Origin: Kallipyga gabonensis
Lineage (GTDB): Bacteria > Bacillota > Clostridia > Tissierellales > Peptoniphilaceae
Reading direction: 5' to 3'
Assembly (NCBI RefSeq): GCF_001286805.1
Contig: NZ_CXYV01000001.1
Span: forward strand, 154,404 to 218,403
DNA: 64,000 nt
Shown: positions 15,744 to 24,615 of the stretch, piece after piece
Layout: every line of letters begins with the position of its first letter
How positions within the stretch are numbered: position 1 is the stretch's first letter
Notes under the pieces: model-generated
What the model saw: the letters and a program-made list of their open reading frames with translations, nothing else
Database searches by the model: none
What the model was told of the DNA's origin: nothing
Position numbers and translations under genes: made by a program

Positions 15744-17159
15744 TTAGTTTTCCCGGCGGATTTGCCCGCGATCTTCCAGGTCCTGGAGGATTTGTTGATA
15801 GAGTTCCTCATTAATCTTGAATTTGAAATGGTAGACCAGGTAACCGGCCATGATGAAGGCCAGGGGGATTGCGATGAAGACCAGACGGATGACCATCCGG
15901 CCGCCGGCATCGATGGATTGGGCGGCTTGAGTGCCTTGCTTGATGCCGGAGAGGACCAGGGCCAGGGAGACAATCCCCATAGAGAGGGCACCGCCGATCT
16001 TGTTGATCAGGGGTTGTACAGAGAGGGTGATGGACTCGTTCCGGCTCCCCAGCTTCCACTGGCCATATTCCACGGTGTCTTCGAGGAACATGAGCATGAG
16101 GAGCTGGATGAAGGCATCACCAACAAAGAGGAAGAGGGCGGCGCCCAAAAGAACATAGAGGGAGGTCTCGGCAAAGACCATGATGAGGTAGGCGATGGTG
16201 ACCAGAATGGTGGAGAACCGGTACATCTGCCGACGGGTCCGGCCCTTGGAGACGGCCGGGAAAATGAGGAGGGCACCGATTTGGGCGACACCGACAACGG
16301 CCGCCAGGACAGGATAGAGATCCTGGTCACCAAAGACGTATTGCATGTAATAAATGGAGACGGTTGTGGTGGTGATATAGCCCACGGTAAAGAGGGACAT
16401 GGCCAGGGTGGTCCAAAGGAGCTGGTCGTTGCCCGTCAGGATATGCCACATATCCTTGAGACCGGTCTTTTCTTCCTGCCGCTGGAAGAGCTGGCTCTTT
16501 TCTTTGACACCAAGAAGGGGGAAAAGGTGGAAGAGTAACATGATGACGGTCACGGTCAGGGCAACAGTAAACCAGGCCCGGGGGGTGTTGCCCAGGGCTG
16601 AGGTCACGGGCTGCCAGGCAATCATGATGGTGAACACGCCCAGGTTGGCGAAGATCCGGGCACAGGCCCCCATCTTCTCCCTAACCTTGGGATCAAGGCT
16701 GAGGGAGGGGAGCATGGACCAGTAGGCGATGTCATTGAGGCCGAAGAAGAGGTCCCAGCCCAGGTAGGCGATAGCGAAGACCAGAGGAAAGAGGAAGTTC
16801 CGAAAGCCGAAGTCATAAAAGAGAAGGAGGTAGAAGGCAGCGGCTCCCAGAGCCCCAACCAGCATAGGGGGCTTGAACTTCCCGTGCTTGGAGTCGACGT
16901 TATCCACGATCAGGCCCATGAGGGGGTCATTGAGAGCATCAAAGACCCGGAGGATGGTAAAGACCAGGCTGGTGGCAATAAAGACCTCGCGAGGGAGGTT
17001 GAGGACGTTGGATAAATAATAAATCAGGGCATTGGCCTCAAAGGAGTAGAACATATCCCTGCCCAGGGTCCCTGCCCCAAAGAGGACCATGTTCCGCCGG
17101 TCCAGGGCGGACATTTTTCCCTCATGCTTAGCGTTGGACGTCTTCTTACTCCTTGTCAT
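15744..17159 (-). CDS. GPH-family sugar:cation symporter (MFS superfamily)
   Basis: A 471-residue membrane protein with about 12 hydrophobic helices, of the glycoside-pentoside-hexuronide:cation symporter family (MelB/XylP/YihO-like). Typical motifs are LRVFDALNDPLMGLIVDNVDSKHGKFKPPM near the N-terminus and WDLFFGLNDIAYWSMLPSLS. The open frame starts 8 codons earlier, but the ATG at 17159 has GGAAAGGAG at good spacing. It overlaps the glucosidase stop by about 14 bases, so the pair is translationally coupled. It probably imports the oligosaccharide that the upstream GH13 enzyme cleaves. The sugar is not determinable from sequence. Confidence 0.88.
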   Translation of the reverse strand: MTRSKKTSNAKHEGKMSALDRRNMVLFGAGTLGRDMFYSFEANALIYYLSNVLNLPREVFIATSLVFTILRVFDALNDPLMGLIVDNVDSKHGKFKPPMLVGALGAAAFYLLLFYDFGFRNFLFPLVFAIAYLGWDLFFGLNDIAYWSMLPSLSLDPKVREKMGACARIFANLGVFTIMIAWQPVTSALGNTPRAWFTVALTVTVIMLLFHLFPLLGVKEKSQLFQRQEEKTGLKDMWHILTGNDQLLWTTLAMSLFTVGYITTTTVSIYYMQYVFGDQDLYPVLAAVVGVAQIGALLIFPAVSKGRTRRQMYRFSTILVTIAYLIMVFAETSLYVLLGAALFLFVGDAFIQLLMLMFLEDTVEYGQWKLGSRNESITLSVQPLINKIGGALSMGIVSLALVLSGIKQGTQAAQSIDAGGRMVIRLVFIAIPLAFIMAGYLVYHFKFKINEELYQQILQDLEDRGQIRREN

Positions 17160-18807
17160 TGGATTCTCCTTTCCGGTCATCATCCCCGACCGGGATCTCC
17201 ATCAATGCCGCCTCATAAGGGCGGAGGGTCTCCCCGACCCGATCCTCCTCATAGGAAGAAAAGAGGCAGGGGCCGGACCGATGGGCCCGGGAAGGCTTGG
17301 CCGAAAGGTTGATCTGGAAGAGGAGGCCCTCCCCTTCCTCCGTCCTCCGCTCGAAGGCCCAAACCGACCCTTCCCGATAAACCTCATGGAAGTCCCCTTC
17401 CAGGAGGGGGGCTGACCCCTTCCGGTAGGCCAGGAGGCGGCGGTAGAAGTGGAGGAGGGAGTCGGGATCCCCCTCCTCCTCGGCCACATTGCAGGTTACA
17501 TGGTTGTGGTTGATCCCCAGCCAAGGCTTTCCTGTGGTAAAGCCGGCCCCGGCCTCCCCCGACCACTGCATGGGGGTCCGGGCATTATCCCGGCTCTTGG
17601 CCCGGATGACTTTCCAATAGAGGCCCCGGGGAAAATGAGCCTTCCGGATGATGGACCAGACCTGGCGGGATTCCACATCCTCCACCTGGTCCATGGAAGT
17701 AAAGTCGAAGTTGGTCATGCCGATCTCCTGGCCCTGGTAGATGAAGGGGGTTCCCCGGAGGGAGAGAAGGAGGAGGGCCAGGGCCTTGCCGGATTCCCGG
17801 GGATAGGCCTCCGGGTCGCCGAAGCGGGAGAGAGACCGGGGCTGGTCGTGGTTTTCAAAATAGACCGTGTTCCAGGGGAGGGCGGCCTGCCACTTGGCCA
17901 GAACCTTGAAAAAACGCCCGGGCGAGAAGGAACGAGGGAACCACTTGACCCCAAAGCAGTCGGTTTCCATATGCTCAAAGGCAAAGATGGCCGAGAGCTC
18001 CTTCCGGTCGGGGTCGGTCAGGCGGCGGGCCTCATCCGGGTCCACGAAGACCGTCTCCCCCACCGTATAGGCCTCATGCGGTGCCCAGATCTTTTGGTGA
18101 AAGTTCTTGAGGAGGACGTGGAGGCCGGGCCGGGAGAGGTAGAACTCGCTGCCCCGGAGGACCGGGCGGAAGGCTCCATCCTCCAGGCTGTCTTTATGGA
18201 TGATATTGATGACGTCCAGGCGGAATCCCTTGACCCCCTTGTCCAGCCAGAAGGTCATAACTTCCTCCATAGCCTCCACCACTAGGGGGTTCCGGTAGTT
18301 GAGGTCGGCCTGTTCCTTGGCAAAGAGGTGGAGGTAGTATTCCCCCCTCTCCTCGACATATTCCCAGGTGTCCCCACCGAAAAAACCGGTCCATTTGTTG
18401 GGCTTCTTTCCCCCCTTGCCGGGCTGCCAGATGTAAAAATCCTTGTAGGATTCCTCTCCCCTCATGCTCTTTTGGAACCAGGGGTGGTCGGTGGAGGTGT
18501 GGTTGATGACCATGTCCATGATGATCCCTATCCCCCGCCGGCCCGCTTCAGCCACCAGGCGGTCGAAGTCCGCCATGGTCCCGAAATCGGAGTGGATGGC
18601 ATAGTAGTCGGAGATGTCATAGCCATTGTCATAGTTGGGGGAAGCATAGAGGGGGGAAATCCAGAGAAGGTCCACCCCAAGCTCCTTCAGGTAATCCAAC
18701 TTGCTGATGATGCCCGGAATATCACCGATCCCGTCCCCATTGGAATCGCAGAAACTCCGGGGATAGATCTGATAGATCACTTTGTCCTTCCACCAAACTT
18801 GGCCCAT
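17146..18807 (-). CDS. GH13 alpha-glucosidase (oligo-1,6-glucosidase-like)
   Basis: A 553-residue cytoplasmic glycoside hydrolase of the GH13_31 type. The (beta/alpha)8 motifs are visible: DMVINHTS, GFRLDVINII (nucleophile Asp), TVGETVFVDP (acid Glu), FENHDQPRSLSRFGD (transition-state Asp) and QADLNYRNP. The residue after the nucleophile is Val, which in this subfamily correlates with alpha-1,6 (isomaltose, panose, dextran-oligomer) rather than alpha-1,4 preference. There is no PTS partner, so trehalose-6-phosphate hydrolase is less likely. The ATG at 18807 follows AGGAGG; an upstream in-frame TTG is ignored. It is co-transcribed with the GPH symporter. Confidence 0.9.
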   Translation of the reverse strand: MGQVWWKDKVIYQIYPRSFCDSNGDGIGDIPGIISKLDYLKELGVDLLWISPLYASPNYDNGYDISDYYAIHSDFGTMADFDRLVAEAGRRGIGIIMDMVINHTSTDHPWFQKSMRGEESYKDFYIWQPGKGGKKPNKWTGFFGGDTWEYVEERGEYYLHLFAKEQADLNYRNPLVVEAMEEVMTFWLDKGVKGFRLDVINIIHKDSLEDGAFRPVLRGSEFYLSRPGLHVLLKNFHQKIWAPHEAYTVGETVFVDPDEARRLTDPDRKELSAIFAFEHMETDCFGVKWFPRSFSPGRFFKVLAKWQAALPWNTVYFENHDQPRSLSRFGDPEAYPRESGKALALLLLSLRGTPFIYQGQEIGMTNFDFTSMDQVEDVESRQVWSIIRKAHFPRGLYWKVIRAKSRDNARTPMQWSGEAGAGFTTGKPWLGINHNHVTCNVAEEEGDPDSLLHFYRRLLAYRKGSAPLLEGDFHEVYREGSVWAFERRTEEGEGLLFQINLSAKPSRAHRSGPCLFSSYEEDRVGETLRPYEAALMEIPVGDDDRKGESNDKE

Positions 18808-18840
18808 AGTATCCTCCTTTTTCTCCAAACTTGCCTCTCT

Positions 18841-18849
18841 ATTATATCA
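18841..18849 (-). promoter_or_regulatory. Extended -10 promoter for the glucosidase-symporter pair
   Basis: The minus-strand sequence TGATATAAT is a perfect TGnTATAAT, 34 bases upstream of the ATG. No convincing -35 is visible at 17 bases. Confidence 0.6.
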
Positions 18850-18887
18850 AAAGGAAGGGTCCGGGAAAGCGATTACGGGAAAGCGGA

Positions 18888-18924
18888 CAAAAAAAGCCCC
18901 CGGCCGGAAACCCGGTCGGGGGCT
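18888..18924 (-). terminator. Terminator after the CnaB surface protein gene
   Basis: A strong GC stem, AGCCCCCG.CCGG / CCGG.CGGGGGCT, is followed on the minus strand by TTTTTTTGT. It separates the surface protein gene from the glucosidase operon. Confidence 0.93.
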
Positions 18925-18937
18925 GGTGGTCTCACTC

Positions 18938-20923
18938 TTATCTGTCGGACTTAGTCTTTCTCAGCTTGCCTTTTTTCACCAGTAAGAAAACCAGGCATGA
19001 AAGGAGAAGGATGGAGGTCCAGAAATAAATTTTGCTGGTATCTCCCGTTTTGGGCGACTTGGACTTACTCGATGTACTCGGCTTATTCGTAGTATTCGGC
19101 TTGTTCGGGACTTTTTTCTGGGAAGTCCGGGTGTTGGTGATGTCAAAGCCTTTGACTTCCGAAGTATAGTCTTTTACCGGATCCTCAGAGAGAGAATAGG
19201 TGATTTCCTGACCCTTGTCAAATTTGGGCAGGTCGGTAAAGGTCCACTTCCATCCGTCTTTTTCGGTGACCTTCCGGCTTTCCTTTTCCACCCCATTGGC
19301 CAGGAGGCGGACGGTGATGGATTCAGGGCGTTTGCCGTCTACGTTATTCCCATCTTCCCAGGTCTTCTTCCCTTCAATCTTGATCTTTTCCGTCTCATAG
19401 GTATTAGTGATCGTGAAGCCCGCTTTTTGATCGCCGGTAATTGCTGAAACATAGCCCTTCATCGGGCCGACTTCCTTGACGGTATACTTGATCTCGCTTC
19501 CCTTCTCCTCCTTCGGCAAATCGGTAAAGCTTCCCGACCATCCCTTATCCGCATTGAGGACCAGGGTCTTTCCGGTTTCCTTGCCATCAGCTAAAAGCTG
19601 AACCGTCACCGATTCAGGACGCTTGTTATCCCGGTTGTCCTCATCCACCCAACGCTTAACAACAGAGATGGTCATCTTGTCCGGAACGACAACAACAGGC
19701 GGTGTTTCGGGCTTGTATTCGTTGGTAAATGTGGCCGTTTTCGCATAATTTTGAGCAAGAGAATTATAATCGAAACCTTTCTCGTTTTTTATGTCATTCT
19801 GATAATACTCATTGGCTTCTTCCAGATTGTTGAAGATCAACATATTATACAGTCCGGGGATGAAATCAACAATTTTAACCTCATTATTGGGGACAAAGGC
19901 ATCTCCTTGAGCTTGTCTCTCTTTCAGAAGATAACGATGGATTTGATAGATTTCCGTCCCATTATCATCTTCGTAAGAATCATAGGAAACATCTGATTCC
20001 CAATCATGAGTTGATTGGACAATTTGTTCCAACTTTTCGATCATTTCATAATACTCATGGGGCAGTAGGAGGCCCTTGGACAAGGAAATATAATTGCCTG
20101 AGGAGTCTTTCTCTTGGTGAGTGATGAGAGGCTTCTGATACGTATAGGGGAAAAAGTTAACGGCTACTTTTGTTCTCAACTCTGAGAACTTGGAATAGCT
20201 GAAGCTTTCAAAGTCCTGATCCCAGAGGCACCGTCCACCCTCTTCGAAACTTCCCGGACTATCCTCATTTAAATCAATGAAACGAGGAAGTTTCCATGCA
20301 ATCGTATCTTCCGGCCAGTTATTTTGGATCCCGTTTTTTTCATCTTCTTTTCTTTGAGCCAATTCGGCATCGGTGGGCTTTCGGGCAATTGCCGTCTCTT
20401 CCCGACTGCTGGAAGTTATCACCCCCCAATCATATTTTAGAATATGGTCAATGACCTCTTCTCCAAGGTTCTCATTTTCAAATCTCTTGTCAATCAGGTC
20501 AGTCAGAACAGGATCATAGATATCACTCTCTCGAAAACTCACATGGCTGAAAGGAATAAAGAAAGCACCATCACGAAGTTTCCCTTCATTGATCCGGTAT
20601 CCTCTCTTCCAACCCTCAGAGGTTTCTCCGGTAAAAATTTTACCAATTCCGTACTTTTCTTCTTTTTCCTTCTCCTCTTTTTCGATTGCCGAAAGGGTCC
20701 AAAGATCAAAATCAAAATCCGCATTGGGGATGGTCTTCCGATCTGAGGCATTCCTCATATCGATTTTTTTCTCATACATAAAATTGGCTGTGAAAAAATC
20801 AAGAACCTTGACATTGCTCTCGATCAGGAATGCATCAGCCGTTTCCATAGCCGGCAATAAAGTCAAAATTGCTGCCAAAAGGATAGAAAAAATGGGTCGA
20901 AATCGATTTCTTTTCGTCTTCAT
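18938..20923 (-). CDS. Sortase-anchored surface protein with two CnaB-type domains
   Basis: A 661-residue secreted protein. An N-terminal signal peptide (FRPIFSILLAAILTLLPAMETADA) is followed by an N-terminal domain of about 390 residues that I do not recognise, rich in acidic and aromatic residues. Two CnaB/Cna_B repeats follow (KRWVDEDNRDNKRPESVTVQLL and KTWEDGNNVDGKRPESITVRLL starts), then a Ser/Lys/Pro-rich spacer. The C-terminus is SPKTGD + hydrophobic helix + KKGKLRK. CnaB domains often carry self-formed isopeptide bonds that stiffen adhesins and pilins. The sorting motif lacks the usual leucine (SPKTG, not LPKTG). No sortase gene is nearby, so it is probably anchored by a housekeeping enzyme elsewhere. 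Adhesion is inferred. Confidence 0.87.
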   Translation of the reverse strand: MKTKRNRFRPIFSILLAAILTLLPAMETADAFLIESNVKVLDFFTANFMYEKKIDMRNASDRKTIPNADFDFDLWTLSAIEKEEKEKEEKYGIGKIFTGETSEGWKRGYRINEGKLRDGAFFIPFSHVSFRESDIYDPVLTDLIDKRFENENLGEEVIDHILKYDWGVITSSSREETAIARKPTDAELAQRKEDEKNGIQNNWPEDTIAWKLPRFIDLNEDSPGSFEEGGRCLWDQDFESFSYSKFSELRTKVAVNFFPYTYQKPLITHQEKDSSGNYISLSKGLLLPHEYYEMIEKLEQIVQSTHDWESDVSYDSYEDDNGTEIYQIHRYLLKERQAQGDAFVPNNEVKIVDFIPGLYNMLIFNNLEEANEYYQNDIKNEKGFDYNSLAQNYAKTATFTNEYKPETPPVVVVPDKMTISVVKRWVDEDNRDNKRPESVTVQLLADGKETGKTLVLNADKGWSGSFTDLPKEEKGSEIKYTVKEVGPMKGYVSAITGDQKAGFTITNTYETEKIKIEGKKTWEDGNNVDGKRPESITVRLLANGVEKESRKVTEKDGWKWTFTDLPKFDKGQEITYSLSEDPVKDYTSEVKGFDITNTRTSQKKVPNKPNTTNKPSTSSKSKSPKTGDTSKIYFWTSILLLSCLVFLLVKKGKLRKTKSDR

Positions 20924-21027
20924 TATGAATTACTCCTTTTTTCAATAAGATAATGCCTTTCTTTATTGATTCTCATCCAACACCTGAGAAATCATGGAGC
21001 AAAAAGAAAAGCAAGATAGACAAACTA

Positions 21028-21033
21028 ATTATA
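21028..21033 (-). promoter_or_regulatory. Possible -10 element for the CnaB surface protein gene
   Basis: TATAAT on the minus strand, in an AT-rich stretch about 105 bases upstream of the ATG. The -35 is unclear. The long leader contains nothing else I can assign. Confidence 0.4.
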
Positions 21034-21083
21034 TACAATCCTTGAGAAAATAGAAAGACAGTGAATTATTCGGACCATATCCT

Positions 21084-22361
21084 CTATTTCCCCTGGTATT
21101 CCACTTCGTTCAAGGAGCTCTGAGGCATGGACCGCATCCGAATTACTACGTATACAGTCAATACCACCATGGCCAGGAGGAAGATCGTCAGGAGGTAAAC
21201 GAGGGGAAGGAGGTTCATGAGGACCGCCGTCAGGGAGCCAATGACCACAACTCCGGAAGTCACCACGGTTTGAAGGGAGGTCATGGTGAGGGCGATCCGC
21301 TCTTCCTTCACGTGGTTCATGATATAGGCATAGAATTTGGGACCAACAGCCCCGGAAGCTAAGGAGATCAAAAAGATGGAGGCAAAAGTGCCATAGACTG
21401 ACCCCATAAGGAGGAAAATATAAATGAGGACACCGGCAAAGGAGGCCCAGAGGACTTCCTGGTAAATAGAGAGCCGCTTAAAGAGGTTCATGGCCAGGAT
21501 GGACCCCAGCATTTGTCCCGCCATCATCAGGATGGGAAAGAGGGCCAGGGTTTGGGTGGCGGATCCGATGAGAAAACCCTCTTTTTCCTTCATGGTGATC
21601 ACGATGAAGTTGTTGAGACCGGCTAAAATTCCGTTGATTAAAGCGATAATGATTAAGAGGTTCATGACGTTGGGCAGGGATCGGAATTCTTCAAAGGAGG
21701 CCTTGACTCGTTTGAAAAAGTTGCTTGCTCCATCCTCGCTTTTCTGGGGAGCGGGAAGGGGGTTGTCGATCAGGAGTTTGCTGAGTTGGGGTAGGATGCC
21801 CAAGATAATGAGGGCGGATAGAAAAAAAGTCCCCGAATTGATCAGGGCAATCTGGCTGTAGGTGAAAAAGCTTAGAAAAAGTGACCCTGAAGTTAAGAAA
21901 ATGACTTGAGAGCCGGAAAAAAGAGCCTGACGAAAACCGCTTGCTCCCTCCCTTTCCTCCTTGGATAAGACTCGAAGGGAAATGGGGATGAAGAGGGCCG
22001 ATTCAAACTGACCGGCCAGGTCAGAAACAAGGTTGATGGCCGCCACCACCATGGCCACCCAAAAAGCGACAGGGAAGGACATCAAATAGAAGACGCCCAG
22101 GTAGAGGGCCACCCGTAAAAATTGAGTGAAGAGAATGGCCCTCAGCTTGTTGTCGGTTTGATCTGCCCGATCTCCACTGACCATGTTGGTGATCATGGGG
22201 ACCATCTCCGTCAAGGTGATGATGGACATGACCAGGGTCGTTTGGGGAATATCCAAGACATACCGCATCATGACCAAATAGAAAAGCGAATCGCCGAAAT
22301 TGGAGATGAGGTCCGATAGGGTCAGGGCCATGAATAACTTGTTCGAGAATAATTGTCTCAT
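21084..22361 (-). CDS. MFS transporter (drug/siderophore exporter-like, MFS_3 type)
   Basis: A 425-residue protein with about 12 hydrophobic helices. The loop between helices 2 and 3 carries GDRADQTDNKLRAIL, the MFS motif A region. It resembles EntS/macrolide-efflux type MFS exporters rather than sugar permeases. A central cytoplasmic loop (LIDNPLPAPQKSEDGASNFF) splits the two six-helix halves. The open frame extends upstream, but the ATG at 22361 has AAGGAG at 7 bases. It is monocistronic between the surface protein and the 22.5 kb hairpin array. The substrate is unknown. Confidence 0.85.
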   Translation of the reverse strand: MRQLFSNKLFMALTLSDLISNFGDSLFYLVMMRYVLDIPQTTLVMSIITLTEMVPMITNMVSGDRADQTDNKLRAILFTQFLRVALYLGVFYLMSFPVAFWVAMVVAAINLVSDLAGQFESALFIPISLRVLSKEEREGASGFRQALFSGSQVIFLTSGSLFLSFFTYSQIALINSGTFFLSALIILGILPQLSKLLIDNPLPAPQKSEDGASNFFKRVKASFEEFRSLPNVMNLLIIIALINGILAGLNNFIVITMKEKEGFLIGSATQTLALFPILMMAGQMLGSILAMNLFKRLSIYQEVLWASFAGVLIYIFLLMGSVYGTFASIFLISLASGAVGPKFYAYIMNHVKEERIALTMTSLQTVVTSGVVVIGSLTAVLMNLLPLVYLLTIFLLAMVVLTVYVVIRMRSMPQSSLNEVEYQGK

Positions 22362-22529
22362 GGTGGGTCTCCTTGCTTCATTGATATGCAAGAAGTATAG
22401 CATGGAAAAAAGACTGTCCATAGGGCCTGGTGGTTGTTTGAAGAAGCCTTTTCGTTGTGAAAATCAACCAGTGGTTGTAGATTTTTGCAACTTCCTTGGC
22501 TACCTCTGGCCAGCAGCCCCTTTTTCTCC

Positions 22530-22640
22530 GATTTTAGCAGACTAGGGGAAGGTGTGAATCCCCCTGTTCCCAGATTCCGCCAATTGAGGGGGCTAATGAT
22601 GGCCGCCCTCTCCGCCGATTCTGCCAAATGAGGGGGCTCC
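22530..22640. repeat. Second, short array of 43-44 bp hairpin units
   Basis: Three units begin at GATTTTAGCAG (22530), GATTCCGCCAATTG (22573) and GATTCTGCCAAATG (22617), in 43 and 44 base steps. Stems are AGGGG/CCCCT and GAGGG/CCCTC; the third is incomplete. The GCCAAATGAGG element is the same as that in the 14.6 kb array, read on the minus strand there. Apart from this array, a weak promoter region near 22390-22420 and the pyk terminator, the 434-base gap holds nothing else I can identify. Confidence 0.75.
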
Positions 22641-22724
22641 ACAGGATCCAAAGGACCCACAGGACCCGCACTGCGCCTGCAGCCCCCTGACTCCACACTG
22701 CCTCCTCTCCCCCACACCCCAAAT

Positions 22725-22797
22725 AAAAAGGCACCCCCGTCCAAGCGCATGCAAATTCCGAAGGAATTTGCCTAAGCGCGGGCGGGGGTGTCTTTTT
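22725..22797 (-). terminator. Long terminator hairpin after pyk
   Basis: Arms of about 30 bases: GGCACCCCCG with CGGGGGTGTC outermost, GCGC/GCGC, and CAAATTCC/GGAATTTG around a GAA loop. T5 follows on the minus-strand exit. It is much longer than the other terminators here. Confidence 0.85.
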
Positions 22798-24556
22798 AGA
22801 ATACGGTTGATTCGCCTTTATAGACGATCCCTGTGGCGGCGTCCACAGTGATGGTTTCGCCTTCCTGGATGGACCGGCTGGCGTTGTGGGCTCCGATGAT
22901 GGTGGGTTTGCCATAGTGGAGTCCAACGATGGCGGCGTGGGAGGTGAGGCCTCCCTCTTCCACGATGACGGCGGCCGCCTGGTTGATGTAGGGGATGAGG
23001 TCGGCTCCGGTGAAGCGGGCGACCAGGATGTCTCCTTCCTGGAAGCGACCTTCCAGATCCTTGGCGGTCGAGCCGAGGACGGCCTTGCCGACAACGGATT
23101 TCTTGCCTATCCCCTGGCCCATGACCAGGATGTTGCCGATGGTGTGGACCTTGATCATATTGGTTTCAGACCCGAAGCCGGAGGGGATGCCGGCGGTGAG
23201 AATGATTTGGTCGCCTTCTTTGACCAGGTGGGTCTTGAGAGCGGCATAGATGGATTGGTCGACCAGCTCATCCGTTTCCGGAGAATTGGGAGCCGTCATG
23301 GGAGTAACCCCCCACACCAGGGAAAGCTGGTGGTAGGTTTGGATGTCCGGAGTCACTGCAATGATGGGGATGATGGGGCGATACTTGGAGATTTGGCGGG
23401 CGGTAAAACCGGAAGAGGTCGCTGCGACAATGGCCTGGCAGACGATCTGTTGGGCGATCATGACGGTGGACCGGGCAATGGCCGAAGAGGTGTTGGGTGA
23501 GACCCAGGAGGACCGGTCGGAAATGGAGTTGAGGAAGTCCGGGGACTTCTCCACTGTCTCGGCGATCTGCCGCATCTGGCGGACGGATTCCACAGGGTAC
23601 TTGCCGGCAGCGGTTTCCCCGGAAAGCATGATAGCATCGGATCCATCCAGGATGGCGTTGGCCACATCGTTGACCTCAGCCCGGGTGGGTCGAGGGTTCC
23701 GAGACATGGAGTCCAGCATCTGAGTGGCGGTGATGACGGGCTTGCCGGCATTGTTCGCCATCCGGATGATCTTTTTTTGGACAATCGGGACGTCCTGGGT
23801 GGGAATTTCCACACCCAGGTCGCCGCGAGCCACCATAATCCCGTCGCAGGAATGAAGAATCTCCTCCAGATTATCCACCCCTTGGGCACTCTCAATCTTG
23901 GCAAGAATCTGGATCCCTGAGCCACCATTATCTTCCAGGAGTCGTCGGATTTCGATGACATCCTCCGGAGAACGAATAAAAGAAGCAAAAATCATGTCTA
24001 CTCCGGCTTCAATGCCGAAAAGAATGTCTGACTTATCCTGTTCAGTGATGGCAGGTAGCTTGACGTTGGTTCCGGGAACATTGACCCCCTTATGGTCAGA
24101 AATTGCCCCATAGTTCTGGGCAACACAGTGAATGTCCGTCCCCTCTTCCACAGACTGGACTTGAAGTTCGACCAGACCATCATCCACCAAAATCCGGGAT
24201 CCCGGTTTAACGTCTTTAGGCAAGCCCTCATATGTAATGGAAATTTCTTCTCTCGTCCCTTCCACTCTTCGAGTGGTCAGGGTAATTCTATCCCCCTGTT
24301 CGAGGTTGACAGGCCGGTGGTCCTTAAAGGTGCCCAAACGGATCTCCGGTCCCTTGGTATCCAGAGCAATGGCCACGGGGACTTTCATTTCCTGACGAAG
24401 TTTTTTAACCGTTTCGATTTTTCGACGGTGCTCTTCATGGGTTCCATGAGAAAAGTTAAGCCGGGCGACATTCATCCCCTCATTAATGAGGGCCCGAAGG
24501 ACGTCCGGAGATTCTGAGGCGGGACCAATCGTACAAACGACTTTGGTATTTTTCAT
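22796..24556 (-). CDS. pyk: Pyruvate kinase with C-terminal PEP-utilising-type domain
   Basis: Converts phosphoenolpyruvate and ADP to pyruvate and ATP in glycolysis. 586 residues. The catalytic core begins KVVCTIGPASES and includes GVNVPGTNVKLPAI, MVARGDLGVEI and TQMLDSM. It is followed by an extra domain of about 100 residues with EEGGLTSHAAIVGLHYGKP, the swivelling PEP-utilising (ECH) module typical of Bacillus and Clostridium enzymes. The ATG at 24556 has AAAGGAG; an upstream extension of the frame is ignored. It lies 59 bases after pfkA in the conserved Firmicute order dnaE-pfkA-pyk. No defect seen. Confidence 0.97.
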   Translation of the reverse strand: MKNTKVVCTIGPASESPDVLRALINEGMNVARLNFSHGTHEEHRRKIETVKKLRQEMKVPVAIALDTKGPEIRLGTFKDHRPVNLEQGDRITLTTRRVEGTREEISITYEGLPKDVKPGSRILVDDGLVELQVQSVEEGTDIHCVAQNYGAISDHKGVNVPGTNVKLPAITEQDKSDILFGIEAGVDMIFASFIRSPEDVIEIRRLLEDNGGSGIQILAKIESAQGVDNLEEILHSCDGIMVARGDLGVEIPTQDVPIVQKKIIRMANNAGKPVITATQMLDSMSRNPRPTRAEVNDVANAILDGSDAIMLSGETAAGKYPVESVRQMRQIAETVEKSPDFLNSISDRSSWVSPNTSSAIARSTVMIAQQIVCQAIVAATSSGFTARQISKYRPIIPIIAVTPDIQTYHQLSLVWGVTPMTAPNSPETDELVDQSIYAALKTHLVKEGDQIILTAGIPSGFGSETNMIKVHTIGNILVMGQGIGKKSVVGKAVLGSTAKDLEGRFQEGDILVARFTGADLIPYINQAAAVIVEEGGLTSHAAIVGLHYGKPTIIGAHNASRSIQEGETITVDAATGIVYKGESTVF

Positions 24557-24615
24557 TAGGGCTCCTTTCTCTCTAACAAACTCTTGATGATAAAAAACAG
24601 CAAGGCCTTCCGGCA

